A DNA stretch of 58,581 nucleotides, from assembly GCF_002487355.1 (NCBI RefSeq), contig NZ_NTMG01000032.1:1-58581 (forward strand), written 5' to 3'. Positions within the stretch are counted from its first letter, which is position 1. Each line of letters starts with the position of its first letter. Below the pieces are notes generated by a model. That model was not told where the DNA came from and did no database searches. It was given only the letters and a program-made list of their open reading frames with translations. The position numbers and the translations under genes are program-made. Of the stretch, positions 28,075-36,274 are shown piece after piece. The DNA is from Candidatus Methanoperedens sp. BLZ2. Lineage in GTDB: Archaea > Halobacteriota > Methanosarcinia > Methanosarcinales > Methanoperedenaceae.

Positions 28075-28932
28075 TCATACCAGCGGTTTTGGTTGCATAT
28101 CACACGGTAAAACTGGTAACTCTGTTGTGTTTACAAGAATTTGGGAGTCGATTTCTTTTGCCCTTTCCAATAATAACCTCTTACCACGTTTTGTTAAGGC
28201 AAAGATAGGTATAGATACTCCGAACTGTGCAACTGCCTTTCCTGCCACACCATTTCTGATATATTTGGACATACAACCTGTAGTAATATCAACAAGACGG
28301 GTAAGCTCTCTAGCTTCTTCTTTTCCTATACCTGTTAAATGCACACCAAAAGTAATAATGTCAACACCGTGTTTTGGTTCAAGCTGTCTGCATGCTTTTG
28401 CTACTTCTACAGAAGACACGGGTACACCAATTTTTTTATAACCGAGTTCAATTGCTTTTTCAACTCCTGCCACAGAATCCAGCTTTGCAGTGATCCGGTC
28501 CAATACGATTCCGCCTGCACATTCTATTCTTTTGATAAGTATTGGAATAGGACTCGTCTCCAATAATCCCGGCATCAAGGCGCCTATCCCCTGCACTAAA
28601 ATGGGGTTGCTGGTTATGACAGTACCTGCCCCATCGCAATTAATGACACAGGAATCTATCAATTCCGCGTCCAGAGCAGTCATGAAGGTCTCAGAGGCCC
28701 CAAAGCCAACAAAGACATCCATATTAATTCTCCTGCTGGAAGTAAACATGCCAAATTCCCGTATCCTGTATTCAATATTTTCCTTTGCAATCCGGGAAGT
28801 GATTTTTTTTATACCTTTTACTCTGTCCCAGATAGGGCAATATCTGGTCAGGGGATTGCCGACATCAACCACTCTCCCGTCCTCTATGGTGATGCGGGTT
28901 CTTCCCATTGCTTCTACAACATGTTTATTCAT
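28075..28932 (-). CDS. Methanogenesis marker protein 8 family (DUF2099), copy B
   Basis: 285 residues, DUF2099/methanogenesis-marker-8 type, a family found essentially in methanogens and related methyl-CoM reductase-bearing archaea; role unknown. It is collinear with the neighbour at 28952: both open with HxxEAxGxTR, then YCPIW, FGASETFMTAL, CDGAGTVIT and NPxLVQGIGA, and close in QPKPLV. Cys residues in CDGAG and in the (S/T)(T/S)xCxSK segment are shared. It has two extra cysteines of its own (e.g. ACRQLEPK). It starts 19 bp after copy A and is probably co-translated from the same mRNA. Confidence 0.85.
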   Translation of the reverse strand: MNKHVVEAMGRTRITIEDGRVVDVGNPLTRYCPIWDRVKGIKKITSRIAKENIEYRIREFGMFTSSRRINMDVFVGFGASETFMTALDAELIDSCVINCDGAGTVITSNPILVQGIGALMPGLLETSPIPILIKRIECAGGIVLDRITAKLDSVAGVEKAIELGYKKIGVPVSSVEVAKACRQLEPKHGVDIITFGVHLTGIGKEEARELTRLVDITTGCMSKYIRNGVAGKAVAQFGVSIPIFALTKRGKRLLLERAKEIDSQILVNTTELPVLPCDMQPKPLV

Positions 28933-28951
28933 GCTTTAAAGCACCTTAATT

Positions 28952-29812
28952 TTAAACTAATGGCTTTGGTTGCCTCTCGTCTGGCAGTTCAGGCAGCTTC
29001 GCTGTATTCACAAGAATCGAGTCGCTTACATCCTTTGCTCTTTCCAGAAGCAGTTCTTTACTCCGTTGCGTAATTGCGAATATAGGTATACCATTGCCGA
29101 ACTGTGCTATGGTGTTACCCTCTATTTGTCCTCTTATCCATTTTGATGTACAGCTTGTGGTCATATCAATAAGCCCGATAAACTCCTTTGCCTCGTCTTC
29201 TGGCATAGCTGTTGTATGCACGCCAAAGGCGATCACATCTACGCCGTTCGATTTCTCAAGCATGCGTATCCTCTTTAACTCTTTAATATTTGTAACCGAG
29301 ACCCCTATTTTTTTATATCCGGCATCAATTGCCCTTTTCACACCTTCTGGTTGATCTATAGCAGCGGTGTCCTTATCGAGCACAATTCCGCCAGCCTGCC
29401 CGATTCTTTCTATAAGTTTCGGTATTGGAGAGGTTTCTACCAATCCTGAAATTTTTGCGCCTATCCCCTGTACCAGTTTTGGATTACCGGTAATTACAGT
29501 GCCTGCACCATCACATGCTGTTACACAAACATCGAGCAATCCCTTTTTAAGGGCAGTCATAAATGTCTCGCTTGCACCAAATCCAACGAAGGTCTCCATT
29601 TCAATTGCTCTGTCGGCTGTGAACATACCGAACTCTTTCATTCTAAGGCCGATGTTTTCCTTTACAATCTGAGGTGTAAATTTCTTTACTCCTGTTACCT
29701 TATACCAGATAGGGCAGTATTCAGTCATAGGCTCTCCTACCTCGACTATCTTTCCATTTTCTACCACCACGCGGGTTTTTCCCAACGCTTCCATTATGTG
29801 CCTGTCTTTCAT
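28952..29812 (-). CDS. Methanogenesis marker protein 8 family (DUF2099), copy A
   Basis: 286 residues, first of a tandem pair. N-terminus MKDRHIMEALGKTRVVVENG; conserved blocks TEYCPIWYKVTGVKKFTPQI, VGFGASETFMTALKKGLLDV and ACDGAGTVITGNPKLVQGIG. The pair looks like a duplication that has diverged well beyond allelic level while keeping all motif cysteines. GAGGTGATTTT precedes the ATG. An IS66-type element begins 21 bp upstream, between this gene and its ancestral promoter region. Confidence 0.85.
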   Translation of the reverse strand: MKDRHIMEALGKTRVVVENGKIVEVGEPMTEYCPIWYKVTGVKKFTPQIVKENIGLRMKEFGMFTADRAIEMETFVGFGASETFMTALKKGLLDVCVTACDGAGTVITGNPKLVQGIGAKISGLVETSPIPKLIERIGQAGGIVLDKDTAAIDQPEGVKRAIDAGYKKIGVSVTNIKELKRIRMLEKSNGVDVIAFGVHTTAMPEDEAKEFIGLIDMTTSCTSKWIRGQIEGNTIAQFGNGIPIFAITQRSKELLLERAKDVSDSILVNTAKLPELPDERQPKPLV

Positions 29813-29833
29813 AAAATCACCTCGGCTTATGAA

Positions 29834-29841
29834 GCCTTATT
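29834..29841. repeat. IS66 target-site duplication, left copy
   Basis: GCCTTATT, identical to 31306-31313 directly outside the other end of the element. Eight bases is the duplication length known for IS66 elements. Confidence 0.92.
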
Positions 29842-31305
29842 GTATTTGTATAGCTCACCTAACGCATAATTCCTTTTTGAGTAAAGTACCTAATTCTTGG
29901 AAAATATCCTTTCCTTGTAGTCTCCAAGTGGCAAACATAGATGCAATGTACTGATAGTTTTCTGCACCTTTTTTTGATCTGAACATGCCGATGATCTTTC
30001 GCATAAGTACATGTTCTCTCATAGCCTGCTCACCAAGATTATTGGTTGGTTCCATTCCTGGAAAAAGCACACAGGTATACCAGCTACCCAATCCATTTTT
30101 AATATATGTAAGTGGCTTTTTCAAATCTTTAAAGTTAGTGAACTTTTTCAACAATTTTTCCATTTCATGGTCAAATATCTGCTTTTTCAGCATCCTCTCC
30201 TCCATAGGTGGATCTTTATCCAAGAATAGCTTTAGTCTGTTAAACTTTCGGTGCACAATTCCAGACAGTTCTCTACCGCCTGGTTTATCAATAAAGTCAT
30301 CGACCTCTCTTAATAGATGAGACCAACACCGTTGAAGTTGAGCGATTATATTATAGGCACTCCATCCATCGTTAATAGTTGCAATGTCTGTGTTTTCTCC
30401 AAGGATCTCTTTCAGAACATCGCTGCCTCTGGATGGTCTTATTACCACTAATATTTCATCATTAGATCTAAAAATCCAGAGCCATTGGTTTGCTGCTTCG
30501 ACTCTCATACCGGTCTCATCAACATATACAAATTCGACTGTTCTGATTCGGCCAAGAATTCTAAGATATTCCGCTTTGCATGCTTCAGCTACACGATAAA
30601 GCATATCCAGTAATCCTTTTGGACTGATGATAAAAGAGATTGCTGCAGCAGCAAAATCTCCGATTCTGCGGATTACACCACGAAGACTGAATTTCAGCAT
30701 TGCAACATATATCAATAGGTTGATGCCAAACCGTCCTTCTTCAGGATAAGTGTAATTATTGTCTTTCGCGGTGAACCTGTGTCCGCATTTTCGGCATTTA
30801 TAGAAGTGAACATTATATTGCGTTACTTTGATTTTTGGAGGAGGTGGTATATCTTCAATTGTTGTCGATTCCACATTTTCTATTTCCAGATCATAGCTAT
30901 TACAACTCTCACAAAAATCTGCTTTGATATCGATGATCTCATCAGGTTCTGGAGTTTGACGAGTGGCTCCTTTATGCCCAAAAGGTGCTCCTTTTTTGTT
31001 GGATGTGATTTGTTTGGGAGGGTTCTTTTTGAACCGCTGTGCTGATGGGGGTGTATGTGGATTCTTATATTTTCTAATTTCCGATTCAAGTTCGGAAATT
31101 TTGGCTGCTTGCTCCTTATTGGTTCGCTCAAGATACTCAATCCTTTTCAATAGTTCTTGATAACTTTGTTGAATTGGACAATCTTGACAGATCGATTTCA
31201 CCTGAAACATGGCCGCCCACATAGTAGAATATATTTCGCTATGAAGTACATAGAATTTTGCAATAAGGCAAAAAAGTTATTTGCAAAAGTTAGCTATACA
31301 AATAC
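29842..31305 (-). mobile_element. Complete IS66-family insertion sequence
   Basis: 1464 bp. The outermost 14 bp are perfect inverted repeats (GTATTTGTATAGCT at 29842-29855 and its complement at 31292-31305), flanked by 8-bp direct repeats GCCTTATT. One full-length transposase gene fills it. TnpA/TnpB accessory genes are absent, as in the ISBst12 subgroup. Intact ends and exact target duplication point to a recent insertion. Confidence 0.93.
29855..31222 (-). CDS. IS66-family transposase
   Basis: 455 residues. N-terminal coiled coil (residues ~20-50), linker rich in Pro/Lys, and a zinc-binding region with two CxxC pairs (CESCNS, CRKCGH). The DDE catalytic domain has Asp in VYVDETGMRV and ATINDGWSAY and Glu in TNNLGEQAMRE, followed by the family's RKIIGMFRSKKGAENY block. 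Start is ATG 31222 or 31210 (MFQVKS). It fills the element and shares its last base with the left inverted repeat. Confidence 0.95.
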   Translation of the reverse strand: MWAAMFQVKSICQDCPIQQSYQELLKRIEYLERTNKEQAAKISELESEIRKYKNPHTPPSAQRFKKNPPKQITSNKKGAPFGHKGATRQTPEPDEIIDIKADFCESCNSYDLEIENVESTTIEDIPPPPKIKVTQYNVHFYKCRKCGHRFTAKDNNYTYPEEGRFGINLLIYVAMLKFSLRGVIRRIGDFAAAAISFIISPKGLLDMLYRVAEACKAEYLRILGRIRTVEFVYVDETGMRVEAANQWLWIFRSNDEILVVIRPSRGSDVLKEILGENTDIATINDGWSAYNIIAQLQRCWSHLLREVDDFIDKPGGRELSGIVHRKFNRLKLFLDKDPPMEERMLKKQIFDHEMEKLLKKFTNFKDLKKPLTYIKNGLGSWYTCVLFPGMEPTNNLGEQAMREHVLMRKIIGMFRSKKGAENYQYIASMFATWRLQGKDIFQELGTLLKKELCVR

Positions 31306-31313
31306 GCCTTATT
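31306..31313. repeat. IS66 target-site duplication, right copy
   Basis: GCCTTATT, partner of 29834-29841. Confidence 0.92.
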
Positions 31314-31414
31314 TACTGTTGTAATATCAGAGTATAATGGTTGTTAAATAGGTAACAGAAGCAAAACATGCGGCAACCATTGCCTTACTGCGGTGATGCA
31401 CATTGATTTATCGA

Positions 31415-31729
31415 CTATAAAGGAATGCATGAAAAGTTAGCCACCTCGTCCGCTGTGCTTGTGTGATTTTTTAGCCCATATAAAGTCTGGCGTGCGTCTC
31501 TATGTATGCGTTTTTCTATAAGTCCTTCTTTATCCAGTATATTCAGGGCATATCTCACAGTTCTGTTTGGAAGACCACTTTCATCTGCAATTTCTTTCTG
31601 AGTTAATAGCCCATTATAATCCAGGATTTTGAAAACAAACTTTGCAGACATAGTTAAATTTTTGAATCTCTTTATGCGCCAGTCTTCCTTGGCAATTATC
31701 TCTGTCCTGGCCTTAACAAAATTTAACAT
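31415..31729 (-). CDS. Winged-helix transcriptional regulator (MarR-like)
   Basis: 104 residues with one winged-helix domain: KFVFKILDYNGLLTQKEIAD, then the recognition helix SGLPNRTVRYALNILDKEGL and wing IEKRIHRDARQTLYGL. Small archaeal MarR/ArsR-type repressors look like this. It is divergent from aspartase, and the shared spacer holds a perfect palindrome (31752-31771) that is a good candidate operator. Effector unknown. Confidence 0.8.
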   Translation of the reverse strand: MLNFVKARTEIIAKEDWRIKRFKNLTMSAKFVFKILDYNGLLTQKEIADESGLPNRTVRYALNILDKEGLIEKRIHRDARQTLYGLKNHTSTADEVANFSCIPL

Positions 31730-31751
31730 GCCATTTTATATTATTGCTGCC

Positions 31752-31771
31752 ACACAATAAAGATTGTGTGT
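31752..31771. promoter_or_regulatory. Palindromic operator candidate between regulator and aspartase
   Basis: CACACAAT-AAAG-ATTGTGTG: 8-bp perfect arms around 4 bp, 22 bp from the regulator start and about 84 bp before the aspartase start. The two-fold symmetry suits a dimeric winged-helix protein. Confidence 0.55.
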
Positions 31772-31854
31772 TTTTTGGAGAATCCAATAAGATTTTAAAC
31801 GAACAAATAATATATGGCGAACAATAATATGTGGTGCAACGCGAAGGAGTCAAC

Positions 31855-33291
31855 ATGAGCAGGATAGAGAAAGATAGTATCGGGGAAATCGAAGTCCCGG
31901 GAAATGTTTTATATGGCGCATTTACAACACGCGCTTCAAAGAATTTCAGGATAAGCGGCATAAAAGCCAGTCCTGATTTTATAAAAGCACTTGCCATCAT
32001 CAAGAAAGCATGTGCAAAAACCAACATCAAGCTTGACATGTTAAATGAAACCATCGGGGATGTGATAATCCAGGCAGCAGATGAGATCATCGAAGGAAAA
32101 TACAGGGACCAGTTCATTCTTGATGTGTTCCAGGCAGGCGCTGGCACTCCTTTTAATATGAATATGAACGAGGTTATTGCAAATATTGCGATATTGAAAC
32201 TTGGCGGTAATCCTGGAGAATACTCGAAAGTCCATCCGAATAATCATGTGAACATGGCGCAATCATCAAATGATGTTATTCCGACCACAATAAGATTAAG
32301 TGTTCTTCTTTCACTTTTGCCCATGAAAAGGGAACTGGAAGAATTAATTAGGATATTTAATTTAAAAGCAAAGGAATACGACCATGTGATCAAAGTTGGC
32401 AGGACTCATCTTGAGGATGCCGTACCGATAAGGTATGGCCAGGTGTTTAGCGGATATGCGGCATCACTTGAAAAATGCCTGGAACGACTTGGAACCTCTG
32501 AAAAGAGCATGCTTGAGCTAAGTATTGGCGGCACTGCTATCGGGACTGGTATAAATACACATCCGAATTTCAAGAACAGGGCTATTTCGGAATTGAATAA
32601 TCTTACGGGTTTTGAATTCCATGCAGGCAACAGTATCATGTTATCATGGAGCATGACCGCTTTTGTGGAAGTTTCCAATGCCCTGAGGATACTTGCTATT
32701 GAATTAAATAAGATATCAAATGATCTGCGCCTTCTTAATTCCGGACCCAGAGCCGGAATTTCAGAAATTATCCTTCCCGAAGTTGAACCCGGCTCTTCCA
32801 TAATGCCTGGCAAGATCAATCCCTCAATAGCTGAAGCTGTGAACATGGTGTGTTTCCAGGTCGCAGGCAACGATCATGCTGTTGCAATGGCAGCAGAAGC
32901 AGGCCAGCTTGAGCTTAATGTGATGACACCGCTTATCGCATTTGATCTTTTATGGAGTACCGGGCTCCTGGCGAATACAATGAAGATGTTCCGTGAAGAT
33001 TGCATATCAGGATTGATAGTGGATGAGAAAAGATGCAATGAACTCATTGAAAATAGTCATGCACTTGCGACAGTATTGAATTCATATATCGGTTATGATA
33101 AAGTTGCTCAATTGGTTAAAACAGCGCTTTTGGAAAATAAATCCCTTAAACAGGTACTCATTGAGAACGATATTATCCCGCGGAAATATCTGGACGAGAT
33201 CCTTGATGCTATGAAGATGACAGAACCCCGGATAGTGGATAAAAGGATCATCAATGAGATTAGATCCCATGGGAAAAAGGACATGATTTGA
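31855..33291 (+). CDS. aspA: Aspartate ammonia-lyase (fumarase/aspartase superfamily)
   Basis: 478 residues. Superfamily signature GSSIMPGKINPS; also QAGAGTPFNMNMNEVIAN, GRTHLEDAVPIRYGQ and HPNNHVNMAQSSNDV. The downstream block AMAAEAGQLELNVMTPLIAF and SGPRAGISEI match aspartases better than class II fumarases, so deamination of aspartate to fumarate is the likely reaction; fumarase cannot be wholly excluded. ATG 31855 has GAAGGAG before it. Divergent from a winged-helix regulator that may control it. Confidence 0.88.
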   Translation: MSRIEKDSIGEIEVPGNVLYGAFTTRASKNFRISGIKASPDFIKALAIIKKACAKTNIKLDMLNETIGDVIIQAADEIIEGKYRDQFILDVFQAGAGTPFNMNMNEVIANIAILKLGGNPGEYSKVHPNNHVNMAQSSNDVIPTTIRLSVLLSLLPMKRELEELIRIFNLKAKEYDHVIKVGRTHLEDAVPIRYGQVFSGYAASLEKCLERLGTSEKSMLELSIGGTAIGTGINTHPNFKNRAISELNNLTGFEFHAGNSIMLSWSMTAFVEVSNALRILAIELNKISNDLRLLNSGPRAGISEIILPEVEPGSSIMPGKINPSIAEAVNMVCFQVAGNDHAVAMAAEAGQLELNVMTPLIAFDLLWSTGLLANTMKMFREDCISGLIVDEKRCNELIENSHALATVLNSYIGYDKVAQLVKTALLENKSLKQVLIENDIIPRKYLDEILDAMKMTEPRIVDKRIINEIRSHGKKDMI

Positions 33292-33328
33292 AGGATTTAA
33301 TAGATTATAATCATTGTTGATTTCAAAT

Positions 33329-33348
33329 AACTATAAATATTTAGAGTT
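33329..33348 (+). promoter_or_regulatory. TATA region with near-palindrome before a small gene
   Basis: AACTATAAATATTTAGAGTT, a 20-bp sequence symmetric except for one base pair. It contains TATAAATA, about 40 bp before the ATG at 33377. It could be the TATA box combined with an overlapping operator. Confidence 0.45.
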
Positions 33349-33376
33349 ATAATATTATTTTAAGGAGGCTAGACTA

Positions 33377-33556
33377 ATGGATATATTCGAAGTATTATCC
33401 GCCGTTTCAAAGAGAAGAATTAAATTAATGAAAAGCGGCATAACAAAACACAAAGCTCTCATTAAAGCCGAGAGAGTTGTATCTAAAGAATATCACATAT
33501 CATTATCCGATATACAGAGACTTGTCGGGGATAAGACCAAACCAGGAAGTTTATAG
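33377..33556 (+). CDS. Small basic protein of unknown function
   Basis: 59 residues, MDIFEVLSAVSKRRIKLMKS at the start, ending GDKTKPGSL; rich in Lys/Arg and probably all helical. Support for a real gene: TAAGGAGG 8 nt upstream, a TATA box at the right distance, and its own intergenic space. No family recognised. It lies between aspartase and nikR. Confidence 0.6.
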   Translation: MDIFEVLSAVSKRRIKLMKSGITKHKALIKAERVVSKEYHISLSDIQRLVGDKTKPGSL

Positions 33557-33754
33557 ATATATCACAAGCTTTTTAGGATTTGAGTTTGCATCCCGATTAT
33601 GGTTTAAAGAGTGGTAACATCGTATAAAATATAATTGATCGTTATCTCTTTTCCTTTTGTTTTGAGTTTTAATATTTGAATAAGTGGGGTTAATGTTAAT
33701 AATGAAAAGATATATCAACTCTTAAATTATATTTGAATTTAGGAGTCAGGATAC
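33557..33754. other. Spacer before nikR
   Basis: About 200 bp, AT-rich, with no gene. TTAAATTATATTTG about 33722-33735 is the likely nikR TATA region. No clear inverted-repeat NikR operator could be read. Confidence 0.4.
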
Positions 33755-34177
33755 ATGGAACAGGATTTAGCAAGAATAGGCGTTTCTCTTCCCGAGAATT
33801 TACTTGAGAGATTTGATGAGATAATCACTAAAAGAGGTTATTCTTCAAGATCAGAAGGAATAAGGGACGCTATCAGGGGTTATATTCGTTATTATGCCTG
33901 GATGAGCGAAGTAGAAGGCGAAAGGGTGGGAACCATCTCGCTTGTGTACGACCATAACCAGCGCGGTCTTGTTAATTCCTTGCTTGACATAGAGCATGAA
34001 TTCACAGATATAATCCGCTCCTCGATCCACATGCATATAAATCATGATATGTGCATGGAAGTGTTGATGGTACGGGGAGAAGGAAAGGACGTTAAGGCAG
34101 TTACTGAAAAGATAATGACGCTTCGCGGCGTTAAGCATGTCAAGTTGACAACCATTATCCCGGATGAAGAGATCTAA
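33755..34177 (+). CDS. nikR: Nickel-responsive transcriptional regulator NikR
   Basis: 140 residues. Ribbon-helix-helix domain 1-50 (ARIGVSLPENLLERFDEIIT, then RSEGIRDAIRGYI). The C-terminal ACT domain has the nickel ligands: His in IEHEF, HMHINHD and Cys in MCMEV, matching the His-His-His-Cys site of NikR. Represses nickel uptake when nickel is plentiful, fitting a lineage dependent on F430 and nickel enzymes. It overlaps nothing and is followed 4 bp later by trmY. Confidence 0.94.
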   Translation: MEQDLARIGVSLPENLLERFDEIITKRGYSSRSEGIRDAIRGYIRYYAWMSEVEGERVGTISLVYDHNQRGLVNSLLDIEHEFTDIIRSSIHMHINHDMCMEVLMVRGEGKDVKAVTEKIMTLRGVKHVKLTTIIPDEEI

Positions 34178-34181
34178 AGCT

Positions 34182-34733
34182 ATGCGCGAATTTATTTTAT
34201 ATTCAAGAACCGGACGAACAGATTCAAGATTTTCCAACCTGAGAGAAGCCGGAAGACTTGATGTCGTTTACCAGTCCATATTGATGTCGCTTTTTCGATC
34301 ACATGGGATTAGAAGAGATGTTACATTCCATGCATTGCTGGGAGGACCTCCGAACCCACCGCTTGAACTCATGGTTGAAGGAGAAACACTCAGGGATGCC
34401 AGGACTGATGAAAAAACATGGGAAGATATAATGCGAAAAGTCCTTTCAGGAAGGGAACATCCGGGGATAACAGTTCAGAAAAATAGTCTTCAGCACCTTG
34501 TTAAAGAGAAACAGAACATATTTGTGCTTGAAGAATCCGGAGAAAGCATAAATACCATTGACCTTGGAAGCGACCCTGTTTTTGTCCTTGGCGACCAGGT
34601 GGGATTACCCAGGAAGGATGAAGAATTCGTGCTGAGGTATGGTAAAAAAGTCTCGATCGGGGAAAAAGCGTATCTTGCTTGTGCGTGCATTTCCATTATT
34701 AACTATATTCTTGACAGGAGAGAATCTTTTTAA
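34182..34733 (+). CDS. trmY: tRNA (pseudouridine-54 N1)-methyltransferase
   Basis: 183 residues of the SPOUT-fold TrmY family, N-terminus MREFILYSRTGRTDSRFSNL. The knotted cofactor site is visible in DPVFVLGDQVGLPRKDEEFV. It makes m1-pseudouridine at position 54 in archaeal tRNA. ATG 34182 is chosen over an upstream frame that overlaps nikR. Confidence 0.93.
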   Translation: MREFILYSRTGRTDSRFSNLREAGRLDVVYQSILMSLFRSHGIRRDVTFHALLGGPPNPPLELMVEGETLRDARTDEKTWEDIMRKVLSGREHPGITVQKNSLQHLVKEKQNIFVLEESGESINTIDLGSDPVFVLGDQVGLPRKDEEFVLRYGKKVSIGEKAYLACACISIINYILDRRESF

Positions 34734-34889
34734 GAGTATCAAAATTGCTCTTATAGTCTGTCTTATAAAACTTAATTGATTGTCTTGCTCCCTGTCAAGA
34801 TACATCAGGTCTTTGCCACTGAATATTATTGGCATTGTATGTTATATCTTCGCTATTCATATATTCAAGTATCGCTAACTTGAATAAAT

Positions 34890-35573
34890 ATGTATACCAT
34901 TCCATTACAGGCAATTGTGCTTTATTTGATTTCAGGATACTTACATCGCTCCCTATCGTCAATATCGAAAATTCTGTACATTCTTCTTATGCTTCCCGGA
35001 ACGATCGCTCATGAGACCAGTCACGCATTAGCCGCTTTGCTCATGGGCTCACGTATCACAGAATTCAGCGTCATCCCATCAGGGGACACATTGGGACATG
35101 TAGAATATACTGCTCCAAAGATACCCATCATCGGCAATGTTGCCATATCGATTGCCCCATTGATCGGATGTCCGGTAATATTACTGCTTATAAGCAGCTA
35201 TTTTGGAGTTCATTTTGATCTCCATTCAGGCTCTTTTGACATCCTTACCGAAATAAAATTTTTACTCGATGGAACTCATTCTTTTATAACAGGTCTGGAT
35301 TACTTAAGCTGGAAAACATATCTTTTCCTTTACTTTGCGCTAACCCTGGGAGCAGGCGCAGCACCCAGTAGAACCGATATCCTGAGCATGCTTCCAGGTC
35401 TGATCATAATTGTTACGGCATTCTATGCATTGAATTACTTCGGGATCAAAATTCAATATCTGGATATAATATTCTCATCGTTAAGTGCATCTCTTTCTAT
35501 AGCGATAATTCCATTACTGGCCGTGGCAGTCATTATTGGGATGCTGGAGTTGATTGCGGTTGTAAAATCATGA
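34890..35573 (+). CDS. Integral membrane protein with HExxH-type motif
   Basis: 227 residues, about six hydrophobic segments. After TM1, LPGTIAHETSHALAALLMGS contains HETSH, the pattern of zinc membrane metalloproteases (M50-like), but no clear third-ligand motif (such as NxxPxxxLDG) is seen. It could be a divergent membrane protease or a degenerate homologue. Its stop overlaps a short frame leading into the molybdenum oxidoreductase gene. Confidence 0.6.
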   Translation: MYTIPLQAIVLYLISGYLHRSLSSISKILYILLMLPGTIAHETSHALAALLMGSRITEFSVIPSGDTLGHVEYTAPKIPIIGNVAISIAPLIGCPVILLLISSYFGVHFDLHSGSFDILTEIKFLLDGTHSFITGLDYLSWKTYLFLYFALTLGAGAAPSRTDILSMLPGLIIIVTAFYALNYFGIKIQYLDIIFSSLSASLSIAIIPLLAVAVIIGMLELIAVVKS

Positions 35574-35641
35574 TGATCTTTATTGGCGATAAAAGGCAGA
35601 TAACTATATACCCATTATCAACCAAGATTTATTGGGAGTAT

Positions 35642-36274
35642 ATGAACCAGGAAAAAGGACAAAATCCTGTTAGCCGCAGAAGGTTTTTGATACTGCTGGG
35701 AATTCTTTTCGCAGCAGTAATAGCAGGCCTTGCCTACCTTAAACAAATCGGGATAAAAACAATTAATAGATTCAGGATACGAAGCATCGAACAGAACCCT
35801 GCTTTTGACCCTGATACCTGGAAACTCACAATAGAGGGGCTTGTAAATATTCCGTTCACTATACGTTATGATGAACTTCTCAGGCTTGAAAGCGAGGAAC
35901 AAATTTCTGATTTTCATTGCGTTGAAGGCTGGTCTGTGGAAAATGTGAAATGGAAAGGAGTGCGATTAAAAGTGCTATTTGATAAAGCCGGACTTAAATC
36001 CGAAGCTGCTTTTGCTACATTCCATTCCGCAAGCGGCTTATACAGTGACAGCCTCTCCGTAAAAGAAAGTCTTGAACCTGAGGTCATGCTTGCTTATTTA
36101 ATGAATGATGAGCCATTGCCTGAAGAGCAGGGCTTGCCATTGCGTCTTGTGATGCCAAGGATGTTCGGATATAAGAACGTAAAATGGGTGAACAGGATCA
36201 CACTTACAGGAATACAGGAAATAGGTTACTGGGAAAGATTTGGTTACAGGATAGATGGAGTGTCTTATCCTTGA
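35642..36274 (+). CDS. Molybdopterin-dependent oxidoreductase (sulfite oxidase/MsrP-like)
   Basis: 210 residues. Twin-arginine signal SRRRFLILLG near residue 12, then a sulfite-oxidase-fold molybdopterin domain. The Mo-ligating Cys is in FHCVEGWSVENVKWKG, and there is RLVMPRMFGYKNVKWVNRI near the C-terminus. Catalytic part of a membrane oxidoreductase on the outer face; substrate unknown (sulfite or methionine sulfoxide reductase-like chemistry are options). ATG 35642 follows GGGAG and puts the Tat motif close to the N-terminus. The next gene encodes its likely cytochrome b partner. Confidence 0.85.
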   Translation: MNQEKGQNPVSRRRFLILLGILFAAVIAGLAYLKQIGIKTINRFRIRSIEQNPAFDPDTWKLTIEGLVNIPFTIRYDELLRLESEEQISDFHCVEGWSVENVKWKGVRLKVLFDKAGLKSEAAFATFHSASGLYSDSLSVKESLEPEVMLAYLMNDEPLPEEQGLPLRLVMPRMFGYKNVKWVNRITLTGIQEIGYWERFGYRIDGVSYP

